Notes: generated by a model not told the origin, from the letters alone. 64,000 nucleotides of DNA from DATLGB01 sp963740765 (GCA_963740765.1 CAVUFN010000008.1:310001-374000); one strand, 5' to 3'. Shown: positions 44,799 through 54,389, counted from the stretch's first letter. Made by a program: numbers and translations.

Positions 44799-45538
44799 CG
44801 GAGGCGCTGCGAGGTGACGATGGCGAGCAGGTGCCCGACGGCGGTGATCGCCGCGATCGGGACCAGCACGATGACGAGCGTGCGCGTCTCGCCGGTGATC
44901 TGGGCCAGCAGCGACAGCAGCGTCGCCTCGATCGCGATGAACGCGCGGAAGAACGGGAAGAAGCCGACCGCACTGCGCAGCCGGGCCAGCAGGGTGACCT
45001 GCGGCGCGGCCTCCGCCGCGGTGTCCTCCGCCTTCGCGCGGCCGGACTCCAGCCGCGCCACGGCGACCAGCGCGCTCTCCGTCCGGACCGCCAGCGCCAG
45101 CACGGCCGCGATCAGCCCGAGCTCGACCTCGTCGCAGCGGATCCCGAGCGCGATCGGGAACAGCGTCTCCGTCACGTAGTGGCCGAGCCGGTCGAGGTAG
45201 ATGCCGACGGGCGAGAACTGCTTGCGCCAGCGGGCCAGCTCGCCGTCGGAGCAGTCCAGCAGGATCTGCCCCTGGATCAGCGCCACCGCGCCGAGCGCCG
45301 CCCAGACCGAGTCGATCGCCATGCAGACGGCAGCGGCGACGCCGACGGCGATCATCGCCCACGTCATCGCGTTCGGCGTGACCCGCGTCGGGATGACCGC
45401 GCGCGTCAGATAGGGGGAGAAGCGACGGACGTAGAGCCGGCCGGCCCAGTGCTCGCCGCTGTTGCGGGCGAAGATCGACGCCGGCTGCGCGACCGCCCGC
45501 AGTTCCTCAATCGAGGGCGTCGACCCACGCGTCGACAC
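44795..45538 (-). CDS. CDP-alcohol phosphatidyltransferase with a His in place of the last Asp
   Basis: The 247-residue membrane protein has the CDP-alcohol motif D95-x2-D98-G-x2-A-R-x8-G112-x3-D116-x3, but the last position, normally Asp, is His120 (YLDRLGHYV). The first three acidic positions keep metal binding. The fourth Asp is generally taken as the base in this family, so activity may be altered or the acceptor chemistry different. GTG 45538 is supported by a strong AGGAGGAGG with 9-base spacing; GTG 45559 is rejected. The 5' end overlaps the dehydrogenase gene by 32 bases. Confidence 0.85.
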   Translation of the reverse strand: MSTRGSTPSIEELRAVAQPASIFARNSGEHWAGRLYVRRFSPYLTRAVIPTRVTPNAMTWAMIAVGVAAAVCMAIDSVWAALGAVALIQGQILLDCSDGELARWRKQFSPVGIYLDRLGHYVTETLFPIALGIRCDEVELGLIAAVLALAVRTESALVAVARLESGRAKAEDTAAEAAPQVTLLARLRSAVGFFPFFRAFIAIEATLLSLLAQITGETRTLVIVLVPIAAITAVGHLLAIVTSQRLR

Positions 45539-46562
45539 GGCGACGCACCTCCTCCTCACGCAGGTCCAGGTGCTCGAGGATCGTGTAGCGGTCCGGGCGG
45601 GTCGCGGGCGCTTCGAGCACGGCCTGGACCCACTGCGACTCGGTGAGCCCGAGGTCGGCCGGGGAGCGGGGGAGGCCGTGGCGGCGCAGGCACGCGTCCA
45701 TCGCGCCGAAGAGCACCTGGTCCTCGTGCAGGAACGCGGTGAACAGCGAGGCCGCGCCGGCCAGCTCGCCGTGGTGGGCGGTGCCGGGGAAGAGGTGGTC
45801 GATGGCGTGGAGGATCTCGTGGTCGCCGCCCGAGCACGGCCGGCTCGATCCCGCCGTGGCCATGGCCAGCCCGCCGAGGACGAGCGCCTCCGCGAGCGCG
45901 GTGAGGAACGGGACGTCGTCGATCGAGTCCTCGCGGTAGAGCACGCTCATCGAGGACGCACGGGCGAAGGTGACCGCGAGGCCGTCGACCGGCTCGCCAC
46001 GCTCGCGGCGGGCGAGCTTCCAGTCCGCGACGGCGACGAAGTTCGAGATCGCGTCGCCGATGCCGGAGCGGCGCATGGCCGGATCGGAGCGCATGACGTA
46101 GTCGAGGTCGACCATCACCGCGATCGGCATCTGCACGCCGTAGGAGCCCTTGCGCCCGTCGTGCAGCAGCGAGGCAACAGGGGAGGCGAGGCCGTCGTGG
46201 GCCAGCGACGTGGCCACGGCCACCATCGGCAGCCCGGTCAGCGTGGCAGCGTGCTTGGCGGTGTCCAGCGTGCGCCCGCCGCCGATGCCGACCAGAGCGT
46301 CGAAGAACCCGCTGCGCAGGCGCGCGGCGAGGTCCTGCGCGGCCTGGATCGAGCCGCCCTCGACCGTCCACACCTCGGCGTTCTCGAGCGACGGCGCGAT
46401 CGCGGCGGCGATCTCCTCGCCCAGGCCCGGGCCGACCGCGACGGCGACGTGCCCGCCGGCGGAGATGCGGCGGTCCGCGAGCAGCGGCGCCAGCTCGGCG
46501 ACGGCGCCGGGGCCGATGTCGACCGCCAGCGGCGCCCCGATCATGCGGCTCAGCAGCGGCAC
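45507..46562 (-). CDS. sn-glycerol-1-phosphate dehydrogenase-like enzyme (iron-containing alcohol dehydrogenase fold)
   Basis: The 351-residue product resembles G1P dehydrogenases (EgsA/AraM), which reduce dihydroxyacetone phosphate to sn-glycerol-1-phosphate, the archaeal stereoisomer. Features are the NAD loop VGIGGGRTLDTAKHAA, the metal Asp in SLAHDGLASPVA, and histidines in GGDHEILHAIDH and AHHGELAG. GTG 46562 gives the family-like N-terminus MPLLSRMIGAPLAVDIGPG; ATG 46544 is an alternative. It overlaps the NTP transferase gene by 13 bases. The assignment to G1P rests on family resemblance and is not proven. Confidence 0.82.
   Translation of the reverse strand: MPLLSRMIGAPLAVDIGPGAVAELAPLLADRRISAGGHVAVAVGPGLGEEIAAAIAPSLENAEVWTVEGGSIQAAQDLAARLRSGFFDALVGIGGGRTLDTAKHAATLTGLPMVAVATSLAHDGLASPVASLLHDGRKGSYGVQMPIAVMVDLDYVMRSDPAMRRSGIGDAISNFVAVADWKLARRERGEPVDGLAVTFARASSMSVLYREDSIDDVPFLTALAEALVLGGLAMATAGSSRPCSGGDHEILHAIDHLFPGTAHHGELAGAASLFTAFLHEDQVLFGAMDACLRRHGLPRSPADLGLTESQWVQAVLEAPATRPDRYTILEHLDLREEEVRRRVDAWVDALD
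45548..45556 (-). promoter_or_regulatory. Strong ribosome binding site for the CDP-alcohol phosphatidyltransferase gene
   Basis: AGGAGGAGG on the minus strand, 9 bases before GTG 45538, is unusually purine-rich for this genome and lies within the upstream gene. It decides the start. Confidence 0.75.
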
Positions 46563-47290
46563 GCGACCTCGCGGGCGTGGGCCAGGTCCGCGTGGTCGTC
46601 GACCTCCACCCACTCGACGTCGCCGATCGGCGCGGTCTTGATGCGGCCGCCGCCCGTGGTCGCGTACTCCTCGAAGCCGTCCTCGTAGTACAGCTGCGGG
46701 TCGCGCTCGAAGGTCGTCTGCAGCGCGGTGGCGAGCGGTTCGGCGGCCTGCGGCTCGATCAGCGTGAGCCCGATGTACTCGCCGACGGCGGTCTTCGGGT
46801 CCATCAGCTTGGTGATGTGGGTGAGCAGCCCCTCGCCGGAGAGCTGGACCTTCATCTGCTCCTCGCCGAGCTCCTGGACGTCGTCGAGCGCGAGCAGCAG
46901 GTCGTGGTCCCCGCCCGCGCCGTGCTTGAGGGTCTCGAACACCGAGACGGGCGCGATCGTGTCGCCGTTGACCAGGACGACGCCACGGCTGAAGTACTCG
47001 CGGGCGCACCACAGCGAGTAGGCGTTGTTCCACTCCTCGGCCTTGTCGTTGAAGGCCAGCTCGAGCGTGACGCCGTGGTCGGCCTCGAGCGCGGCCTTGC
47101 GGTCCTCGAGCGCCTGGGCCTTGTAGCCCGTGACGAGCACGACGTCCGTCAGCCCGACCTTGGCGAAGTTGCCCAGGGAGACGTCGAGGATCGTGCGATC
47201 GCCGTCGACCGGGACGAGCGTCTTGGGCAGGGTGTCCGTGTACGGCTGCAGGCGCCGTCCGGCACCCGCTGCGAGGACCATGCCGATCAT
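46550..47290 (-). CDS. Sugar- or polyol-phosphate nucleotidyltransferase
   Basis: The 246-residue product has the nucleotidyltransferase N-terminus MVLAAGAGRRLQPYTDTLPK with the usual GxGxR and PK elements, LVTGYKA, and the Asp in VLVNGDTIA. It probably activates a phosphorylated alcohol or sugar (CDP- or NDP-linked) as donor for a CDP-alcohol phosphatidyltransferase. ATG 47290 overlaps the preceding gene by 4 bases. The substrate cannot be fixed from sequence. Confidence 0.88.
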   Translation of the reverse strand: MIGMVLAAGAGRRLQPYTDTLPKTLVPVDGDRTILDVSLGNFAKVGLTDVVLVTGYKAQALEDRKAALEADHGVTLELAFNDKAEEWNNAYSLWCAREYFSRGVVLVNGDTIAPVSVFETLKHGAGGDHDLLLALDDVQELGEEQMKVQLSGEGLLTHITKLMDPKTAVGEYIGLTLIEPQAAEPLATALQTTFERDPQLYYEDGFEEYATTGGGRIKTAPIGDVEWVEVDDHADLAHAREVACRC

Positions 47291-49668
47291 CCCGCCGCCT
47301 CCTCTTCTTCGTCTTGGGTCAACTGCGCGGTCGCCCGCGCCGACCGGGCCGTCCAGGCCCGGACCGCGTCCGCCACCCACAGGGTGCCGAACAGCCCGGC
47401 GGCCACGTACAGGCCGATGGGGATCGCGTCCACCAGGTACAGCACGAGCACCAGCAGCATCCGCCCGCCCCAGCCCAGGCCGAGGTTCGACACGAGCCGC
47501 TCGGACTCGATGCCGCGGTGGCGCAGCCGGTAGACGAGGTCGTAGTGGCGGAAGCAGATCGCGGCGAGCAGCGCGTAGCCCGCCTCGGCGTGGCCGGCCA
47601 GGCGGGCCATCCAGGCGATGGCGGCGAACTCGAGGACGCGCAGGGCGGGCGGGACGAGCCAGCGGTAGCGGTCCGTGTGGACCTGGCCCGACGGCAGCGC
47701 CGCGAGGGCGACGGCCGCGAGCACCACGGCGGCGACCGCGAGATCGCCGTCGACGCCGCCCACGATCGCCGCGATGACGACGCCGACGGCGAGCAACGTC
47801 GGTGCCAGCGGCAGCATGGGGTGGGTCGTGATGACCAGCAGTCCGTCGTCGCGGTAGCTCTCGAGCCGCCCGCGGAGCGTCCCGGGCGGGGCGACCGCGG
47901 CCTCGTTGCGGACGACGCGGATGAGCCGGCCGCCGACGATGTAGGCGGCAGCGAACGAGCCCCACGCGATCAGGACGATCAGCGTCGTCTTGGGCGTCGC
48001 GACCGCGGTGACGACCGCGATCACGGCGAAGCGCTCGCCGATCGGGAAGGTGATGGTCTTCTTGACCCAGTGGACGACCCGCCAGCGGCCGAGGCGCCGC
48101 CAGGCGCGCCAGAGCCGCTGGAACGGGTTCAGCGGCGGGGGCGGGGGGCGCTCCTCCTTGGGCAGCGGCGGCGGGCGCAGCCACAGCGGCGTGTTCACGC
48201 CGAAGCCGTCGCCCGGCACGTCGAGCGGGGCGTGCTGCAGCGTCGCGATCACGGCGTGCTGGGTGGTCGGGTAGGCGAAGTCGATCGCGTGTCGCGTCGT
48301 CTGCAGCGCGATCGCCGCGCAGGCGAGCACCCAGGCGGGCTCGTACCCCATGTGGTGCGCCCCGAGCGCGAGGCCGGCGAAGATCACGTACTCCTTGGAC
48401 CGGTCGAAGATCGAGTCCAGCCAGGCGCCGAGCTTGGAGAACTTGCGCGCGTACCGGGCCAGCTGCCCGTCGACGCAGTCGAAGAAGAACGCGAAGTAGG
48501 CGACGATGCCGCCGGCGATCAGCCCGGGCCGCTCGCCGGTCGCGAACAGCGCCGCGGCGATGACGCCGAGGACCATCGAGAAGACCGTGACCTGGTTGGG
48601 GCCGAGCCCGGCGCGGGCGCAGGCGCGGGCGACGTACTTGGAGAACGGGGAGACGAAGAACGTGGTGAAGAAGCCGTCGGAGGCCTTGACCGCCGAGCGC
48701 AGCAGCTCGGCCTCCTCGTCGTAGTCGACGATCCGCTCGCGCGCCTGCTCGACCGCGAAGGGCGACAGCGGCCTGGCCCAGAACAGCGAGCGCAGGAAGG
48801 AGTTGCCGACCTGGACGCCGTCGCGCACCAGGGCGGTCAGCAGCAGAGCGACGACCTCCTCACGGGCGGCGGTGAGGCGGCGCTGCAGCTCGGTGGCGTC
48901 GTCGGACCCGAGTGTCACCGAGTCGGGGTGTTGGCGCTCGACCTCGGTGGGCTCGTCGCTCGCCTCGGGGTCGGACTCGGCCTCCGGGTCGATCGTCTCG
49001 CCCCGGGCCTCGGCGGCCAGCCGCGCCTCGCGCTCGGCGACCTGGCGCGTGATGCGGTCGGCGGCGAGCTTCCACGTCCCGGCCTTGCAGAAGTCCAGCT
49101 CGCGGGCCCACGACTCCGGCGGCGCGGCGCGCAGATCGGCCAGCCGCGCGGCGAGCCCCCGCAACCGCTCCCGGTCAGCCGCGGCGACCTTGAGCACCCC
49201 GAGGAAGGTCTGGTTGGGGTCCGCCGTCGTGTGGAACGGCGACGACGCGCTGATCAGCCGGCCGCGCTTGGTCCGGGTCCGGTAGCCGTAGGGGCGGGCG
49301 ATCTTGCCCGAGGTGGTCAGGATCCCGGTCTGGACGCGCGGGTCCGACAGCAGCCCCGCCAGCGCCTCGCGCTGGGTGACGATCTCGCCGCCCGCCAGGA
49401 TCAGCGGCCCGCTGCCCTCCAGCGACGCCAGGTAGCGCAGGTCGGAGGCGGCGTCGGGGCTCTCGCGCCGCGTGATGACGCGGACGTCCTCGATCCCCAG
49501 CGAGCGCAGCTGATCCGCCAGCCGCTCGACCAGCGTCGTGCCGTCGTCCCAGCGCATGAACGCGGCCGGCGTGCCGTCGTCGGTGACCGCCGTCGCGAAC
49601 AGGACCGCCGTGGGCGCGGAGGTGGCCGCCGCGGAGGCGGCTCGGGGTGCGGTCGCAGGGGTCGCCAA
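47287..49668 (-). CDS. CDP-alcohol phosphatidyltransferase fused to a degenerate nucleotidyltransferase domain (DUF5941 type)
   Basis: The 793-residue product has three parts. Residues about 20-170 resemble a nucleotidyltransferase fold (DGTTLVERLADQLRSLGI) but lack the GxGxR and PK signatures, so this part is probably inactive. Residues about 350-570 carry the complete CDP-alcohol phosphatidyltransferase motif, with D397, D400, D418 and D422. A helical C-terminal region (about 600-780) follows. TTG 49668 starts it, 23 bases after the previous gene. It is the largest gene of the polymer operon. Proteins of this architecture are usually labelled DUF5941, with unknown product. Confidence 0.85.
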   Translation of the reverse strand: MATPATAPRAASAAATSAPTAVLFATAVTDDGTPAAFMRWDDGTTLVERLADQLRSLGIEDVRVITRRESPDAASDLRYLASLEGSGPLILAGGEIVTQREALAGLLSDPRVQTGILTTSGKIARPYGYRTRTKRGRLISASSPFHTTADPNQTFLGVLKVAAADRERLRGLAARLADLRAAPPESWARELDFCKAGTWKLAADRITRQVAEREARLAAEARGETIDPEAESDPEASDEPTEVERQHPDSVTLGSDDATELQRRLTAAREEVVALLLTALVRDGVQVGNSFLRSLFWARPLSPFAVEQARERIVDYDEEAELLRSAVKASDGFFTTFFVSPFSKYVARACARAGLGPNQVTVFSMVLGVIAAALFATGERPGLIAGGIVAYFAFFFDCVDGQLARYARKFSKLGAWLDSIFDRSKEYVIFAGLALGAHHMGYEPAWVLACAAIALQTTRHAIDFAYPTTQHAVIATLQHAPLDVPGDGFGVNTPLWLRPPPLPKEERPPPPPLNPFQRLWRAWRRLGRWRVVHWVKKTITFPIGERFAVIAVVTAVATPKTTLIVLIAWGSFAAAYIVGGRLIRVVRNEAAVAPPGTLRGRLESYRDDGLLVITTHPMLPLAPTLLAVGVVIAAIVGGVDGDLAVAAVVLAAVALAALPSGQVHTDRYRWLVPPALRVLEFAAIAWMARLAGHAEAGYALLAAICFRHYDLVYRLRHRGIESERLVSNLGLGWGGRMLLVLVLYLVDAIPIGLYVAAGLFGTLWVADAVRAWTARSARATAQLTQDEEEEAAG

Positions 49669-49691
49669 GCCGCGAGGAATCTACAAGCGCG

Positions 49692-51302
49692 CTAGAGCCG
49701 GTCCAGGAGCGCTTCCCAGCGCTCCGCCACCGCGCCGACGCCGAAGCGCCGGGCGTTCTCGGCTGCCGCCGCCCCGTATCGGCGCCGGCGCTCGTCGTCG
49801 GAGACCAGCTCGAGCAGGGCCTGGCCCAGGCCGACGACGTCGCCATCGGGCACCAGCAGGCCGTCGACGCCGTGCGACACGATCTCGCCCGGCCCCCGCG
49901 GGCAATCGAACGAGACGACCGGCACGCCATGGCTCATGGCCTCCACGAGCACCATGCCGAAGCCCTCGAAGCGCGAGGACAGGGCGAACACCGACGCGCG
50001 CTCGAGCTGCTTGCCGAGGTCGCGCGCGCGGCCCATCAGGAAGACGTTGTCCCACAGGCCGTGCTCGACGATCAGCCGCCGCAGCTCGGGCCGCTCGGGG
50101 CCGGAGCCGTAGATGCGCAGCTGCCAGTCCGGGTGGGCGCGCGCGACGGCCGCGAACGCCGGGATCAGGCGATCGAAGCCCTTCTGGCTGTTCAGGCGCC
50201 CTGCGGCGACGACGACCTTGTTGCTCAGGGTCGCGCCCGAGCCCCGCGGGACGGGCGCGGCGTTGGGGATGCGCTCGACGAGCGGGACGATGCCGGCGTA
50301 GTCGTCGCGGTCGGACTCCGTGAGCACCGTCAGCGCGTCGAGCCGCGGGTAGTGGCGGCACACGTCGTGCTTGAGGCCGTCGCGGTGCGCCGTGAAGTTC
50401 AGGTGCTCCTGGCCGATCACGCGCAGCCGGGGGCCGGCCACGCGCGCCGCGAGCAGGTTGAAGGCGGGCCGGGTGGTGATCAGCGTGCCCTGCCAGTTGC
50501 GCAGCGCGCGGACCAGCTCGAGGTCGGTCCGCAGGTTGCACCACGGGTACGCGTAGTCGTCGGGGTGGATCAGCAGGCTCGGGACGCGGGCCAGCAGGCC
50601 GCGCCGCCGGCCTCGGCGCTGGTCGACCATGTCGCGCACCTCGACGTGGGACGGCATCTCGAAGAAGGGCCGCTGGCGGCGCCGCACCACGGAGACGAGC
50701 TCGACCCGGTGGTGGAGGGCGAGGCCCTCGGCGAGGTTGATGGTCGTGCGGATGGTGCCGCCCATGCCGTAGGCGTGCAGGAGCAGGACGCGCACGCGCG
50801 GATCGGACTCGGGGTGCCGCCGGCGGCGCAGCAGGGGCACGAGGGCGGCCATCGCGAGGCGGTGCATGGCCACCGCGAGCGCGCCGAAGCGCCGCCGGCG
50901 CCGCGATTCGGCGACTCCGGGCCCGTCGCGCGGGCCCGTCTTGGGGGGCGGGGCCGGCTCGCCGACCAGGACCGACAGGGCGTTGCGCCTGGTGAAGAAG
51001 GGCTGGGCGCGGCCGATGTGGGGGAGGGCGACCGCCTTGTGCTTGCGGCGGACGCCGTCCCCGCGGCGGGCGATGCGCCGCCCGCGCGAGCGGAGGTCCC
51101 AGGTCCCGTCGTCCAGCGCGCGCAGGTCCAGGCGCCCGTGGCCGCCGCGGACCTTGGCGCCGTCCTCGCGCCGGCGGGCGTTGACGCGTCCCTTGCGGGC
51201 GAGGACGAGCAGCATCTCGGGCCCGTCGAAGGCGATCCGATGCACCTGGACATGGGGCGCGCGCGGACTTCGCGCGGCCGCTCGCTGCTGGCGCGTGGGC
51301 AC
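49692..51302 (-). CDS. Family 4 glycosyltransferase with an N-terminal accessory domain
   Basis: The 536-residue product has a GT-B core from about residue 165 to the end: LLLHAYGMGGTIRTTINLAEG for acceptor binding, and VVVAAGRLNSQKGFDRLI with FEGFGMVLVEAMSHGVPVV for the donor. The first 130 residues form a separate beta-rich domain (around LDLRALDDGTWDLRSRG), similar to accessory domains in enzymes decorating teichoic acid-like polymers; that resemblance is a visual inference. The start is GTG 51302, 9 bases after the upstream stop. Confidence 0.88.
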   Translation of the reverse strand: MPTRQQRAAARSPRAPHVQVHRIAFDGPEMLLVLARKGRVNARRREDGAKVRGGHGRLDLRALDDGTWDLRSRGRRIARRGDGVRRKHKAVALPHIGRAQPFFTRRNALSVLVGEPAPPPKTGPRDGPGVAESRRRRRFGALAVAMHRLAMAALVPLLRRRRHPESDPRVRVLLLHAYGMGGTIRTTINLAEGLALHHRVELVSVVRRRQRPFFEMPSHVEVRDMVDQRRGRRRGLLARVPSLLIHPDDYAYPWCNLRTDLELVRALRNWQGTLITTRPAFNLLAARVAGPRLRVIGQEHLNFTAHRDGLKHDVCRHYPRLDALTVLTESDRDDYAGIVPLVERIPNAAPVPRGSGATLSNKVVVAAGRLNSQKGFDRLIPAFAAVARAHPDWQLRIYGSGPERPELRRLIVEHGLWDNVFLMGRARDLGKQLERASVFALSSRFEGFGMVLVEAMSHGVPVVSFDCPRGPGEIVSHGVDGLLVPDGDVVGLGQALLELVSDDERRRRYGAAAAENARRFGVGAVAERWEALLDRL

Positions 51303-51311
51303 GCGTTCAGC

Positions 51312-52805
51312 CTACTTCCGCCCCCGGATGAGCTTGCGCAGGCGTGGTAGGCGACCCGACAGCTGCCGCCGGATCCACGGCGGGCGCCGCTGGCGCCCGT
51401 CGGGGCCGATGACGAGGTTCAGCGGCGCGGTGCGGCCGCCCTGGCGGATCGTCATCGCCGTGTGGTTGAGACCGCTGACCCGCACGGGGACGACCAGCTG
51501 CCATTCGCCGGGCGGGAGCGTCGGTAGCTGCACGGTCGCCGCGATGACCGGCGTGACGAGCCCGTCCTCGCGATCGCGGTGGCGCACCTCCTGGGTGTGC
51601 TCGAGCACGATCTCGGTCTTGTCGGCGACGGCCCGCACGAGCGGGGTGATGTGCGCGCGGCCGACGGAGGCGGTGAAATCGAGGTCGAGCCCGTCAAGAC
51701 GGTCGCGCAGGTCGTCGGGCGGATGCCACAGCAGGCGCTCGCCGTCGCGCCGGAAGCTCAGGCCCCGCAGCTGGGCCTGGATGTCGATGCTGGTCGCGGT
51801 GCGCCCGACGAGCCGGACGCGCGCGCGCAGGGACGCCTCGAAGCGCGCGAACGCGTAGATCCCGTCGAGGTCGCCGGCGCGCAGCAGGTGCGAGCGGACG
51901 CGCAGGGCGAACGGCAGCCACGGGTCGATCGCGGCCGGGAAGCGCTCGAGCGTGATCGCCCGGCACTCGTCGTAGATCTGGCGGTTGAACTCGGGGTCGC
52001 GGCGCAGGAAGACCGCGCCGGTCAGCCGCCACAGCACCTTCGATCGGTACCAGTGGGCGAGCAGGCGGCGCCACTCGCGGCTGCCGGGCTCGACGTTGGC
52101 CTCGATGATGTCGACGACCTCGCGCAGGTTGCCGAAGTACGCCTCGGGGTCCATCTTGCCGAAGGACGCGTTGTCCTTGGCGGGGCGCAGCATCCAGTGG
52201 TAGCACGGGTAGCCGGCCAGGATCGAGATGCGGTCCTCGGCGGCGAAGAACGCCTTCATCACGAAGACGTGGTCCTCGAGCCGGCGGCGGCCCTCGGGAA
52301 AGCGGATGCCGTGCTCGTGCAGGAACGCGGTGCGGAACAGCTTGTGCGGGCTCAGGAGGCGGATCAGCGGCGGCCACTCGACGGTGACGCCGGCACGGTC
52401 CTCCGTGAACAGCTCGCGGGCCACGAACTTGTCGTGGCCGACCACCTTGCCGACGACGATGTCCGCGCCGTCCGCGGTCGCCTTCGCGTAGAGCCGCTCC
52501 AGCGCCTCCGGCGCCAGGTAGTCGTCGTTGTCGACGTAGAGGACGAACTCGCCGCGGGCCATGTCGGTCCCGACGTTGCGCGGGCGGCCCGGCCAGCCGG
52601 AGTTGGGGATGTGGTCGACGCGGATGCGGTCGTGCTCGCGGGCCAGCGCGTCGAGGCGCTCCCCGGTCCCGTCCGTGGAGCCGTCGTCGACGAAGATCGC
52701 CTCGTACTCGTCGGCGGGCAGCGACTGGTCGAGGACCGACCGGACGAGGTCGTCCATGTTCGAACCCGGGTTGTAGACCGGCACCACGACGCTGACCTTG
52801 ACCAC
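51312..52805 (-). CDS. Family 2 glycosyltransferase with long C-terminal domain
   Basis: The 497-residue product has a GT-A domain (KVSVVVPVYNPGSNMDDLVR, VDDGSTDGT, YVDNDDYLAPE) in residues 1-230. A helical segment follows, then a C-terminal beta-rich domain (about 350-480) of the type found in teichoic acid glycosyltransferases. The longer frame is rejected because it crosses the divergent ABC-F start; GTG 52805 fits MVKVSVVVPV. It is the first gene of the minus-strand operon running to 42291, and divergent from the ABC-F gene with 26 bases between starts. Confidence 0.88.
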   Translation of the reverse strand: MVKVSVVVPVYNPGSNMDDLVRSVLDQSLPADEYEAIFVDDGSTDGTGERLDALAREHDRIRVDHIPNSGWPGRPRNVGTDMARGEFVLYVDNDDYLAPEALERLYAKATADGADIVVGKVVGHDKFVARELFTEDRAGVTVEWPPLIRLLSPHKLFRTAFLHEHGIRFPEGRRRLEDHVFVMKAFFAAEDRISILAGYPCYHWMLRPAKDNASFGKMDPEAYFGNLREVVDIIEANVEPGSREWRRLLAHWYRSKVLWRLTGAVFLRRDPEFNRQIYDECRAITLERFPAAIDPWLPFALRVRSHLLRAGDLDGIYAFARFEASLRARVRLVGRTATSIDIQAQLRGLSFRRDGERLLWHPPDDLRDRLDGLDLDFTASVGRAHITPLVRAVADKTEIVLEHTQEVRHRDREDGLVTPVIAATVQLPTLPPGEWQLVVPVRVSGLNHTAMTIRQGGRTAPLNLVIGPDGRQRRPPWIRRQLSGRLPRLRKLIRGRK

Positions 52806-52831
52806 GGGCGCGAAGGTAGCGTTCGCCGCCC

Positions 52832-54389
52832 GTGTCGCACATCGCCATCTCCAACCTCGCCTACGCCCACCCGGGCGGCGACCTCCTGTTCTCCGGGGTG
52901 TCCTTCCGCCTGGCGGCCGGCAGGCACGCGGGGCTGATCGGGACCAACGGCGTCGGCAAGACGACGCTGATGCGCGTGCTCGCGGGCGAGCTGGAGGCGC
53001 TGGACGGCGATGTGGCGTACGGCGGCCGCGCCCTGTACATGGCCCAGAACGTCGGCGCCGACGGGAGCGGCACGATCCGCGAGCTGCTGCTGTCCGTGGC
53101 ACCCGCCCGCGTCCGCGACGCCGGCCGCGCGCTGCTGCGAGCGGAGGCGAGCGGTGACGGGATGGCGCTGGGCGAGGCGATCGGCGCGTGGTCGGACCTC
53201 GGCGGCTACGAGCTCGAGGGGCAGTGGGACGCCGCCTGCCGGCGGATCGTGCGCGCGGGACTCGAGGAGGTCGGCGACCGGCGCTCGGACGCCGTGTCGG
53301 GCGGCGAGCGCAAGCGGCTCGTGCTCGACCTGCTGCTGCGCTCGGACGCGCAGGTCCTGCTGCTCGACGAGCCCGACAACTTCCTCGACGTCCCCGCCAA
53401 ACGCGAGCTCGAGCGCGAGATCGCTGCGACCAAGAAGACCGTCCTGCTGATCTCCCACGACCGCGCGCTGCTGACCGCCGCCTGCGACACGATCGTCACG
53501 CTGGAGGGCGACGGAGCCTGGCTCCACGGCGCCTCCTACGCCAGCTACCCGGCGGCGCGCGAGCGCCGCCAGGAGCTGATGGGGGATCGCCTCCAGCGCT
53601 ACCGCGAGGAGGAGAAGCGCCTGCGCGACCTCGTGCGCCTGTTCAAGGAGCGCGCCAAGTACTCGCCCGGACTGGGCGAAGCGGGCCAAGGCGATGGAGT
53701 CGCGGCTGAACCGCTTCATCGCCGACGGGCCGCCGCCCGCACCCGTCGCCGACCAGCACATCAAGGTCCGCCTGCGCGGCGGCGACAGCGCACGCCGGGT
53801 CGTCGACCTGCGCACGGTGGGCATCGACGGGCTCGTCGCGCCGTTCGACGAGGAGATCCACTTCGGGGAGCGCGTCGGCGTCATCGGGCCCAACGGATCG
53901 GGCAAGACCCACCTGATCCGCCTGCTGGCCGGCGAGCCCGTCACCCACTCGGGCACCGTCGTGCTGGGCCCGCGCGTGTCGCCCGGCCTGTTCACCCAGC
54001 TCAACGCGCGCCCCGACTTCGCCGGCCGCGTCCTGCTCGACCTCGTCGTCGACCGTCTGAAGTCGACGGAGCGCGCCATGCAGGCGCTGGCCCGCTACGG
54101 CCTCGTCGACGCCCGCAACCGCACCTACGAGACGCTGTCAGGCGGCCAGAGGGCGCGGCTGGAGATCCTGTGCCTGGAAGCGGAAGGGCACAACCTCCTG
54201 TTGCTGGACGAGCCGACCGACAACCTCGACATCGACTCCTCCGAGGCGCTGGAGCGGGCGTTGGACGGCTTCGAGGGCACCGTCGTCGCCGTCTCCCACG
54301 ACCGCGCCTTCCTGCAACGCCTCGACCGCTACCTCGTGCTCGACCACGACGGCAGCGTCTCTAGAGCGCAGCCGCCAGCACCTGTCTAG
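52832..54389 (+). pseudogene. ABC-F family ATPase, interrupted by a frameshift
   Basis: The first frame (GTG 52832) encodes an N-terminal ABC cassette with Walker A GTNGVGKTT, signature VSGGERKRLVL and LLLDEPDNFLDV. The second cassette (GPNGSGKT, LSGGQRARLEI, LLLDEPTDNLDI) lies in a different frame, beginning near 53690. Between them the sequence should read KERAKYSPDWAKRAKAME; one extra base near 53669-53670 (CCCGGACTGG instead of CCCGACTGG) breaks it. If real, the gene is a pseudogene; if an error, it is an intact ABC-F ribosome-associated ATPase of about 518 residues. The 3' end overlaps the convergent PBP gene by 29 bases. Confidence 0.85.
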
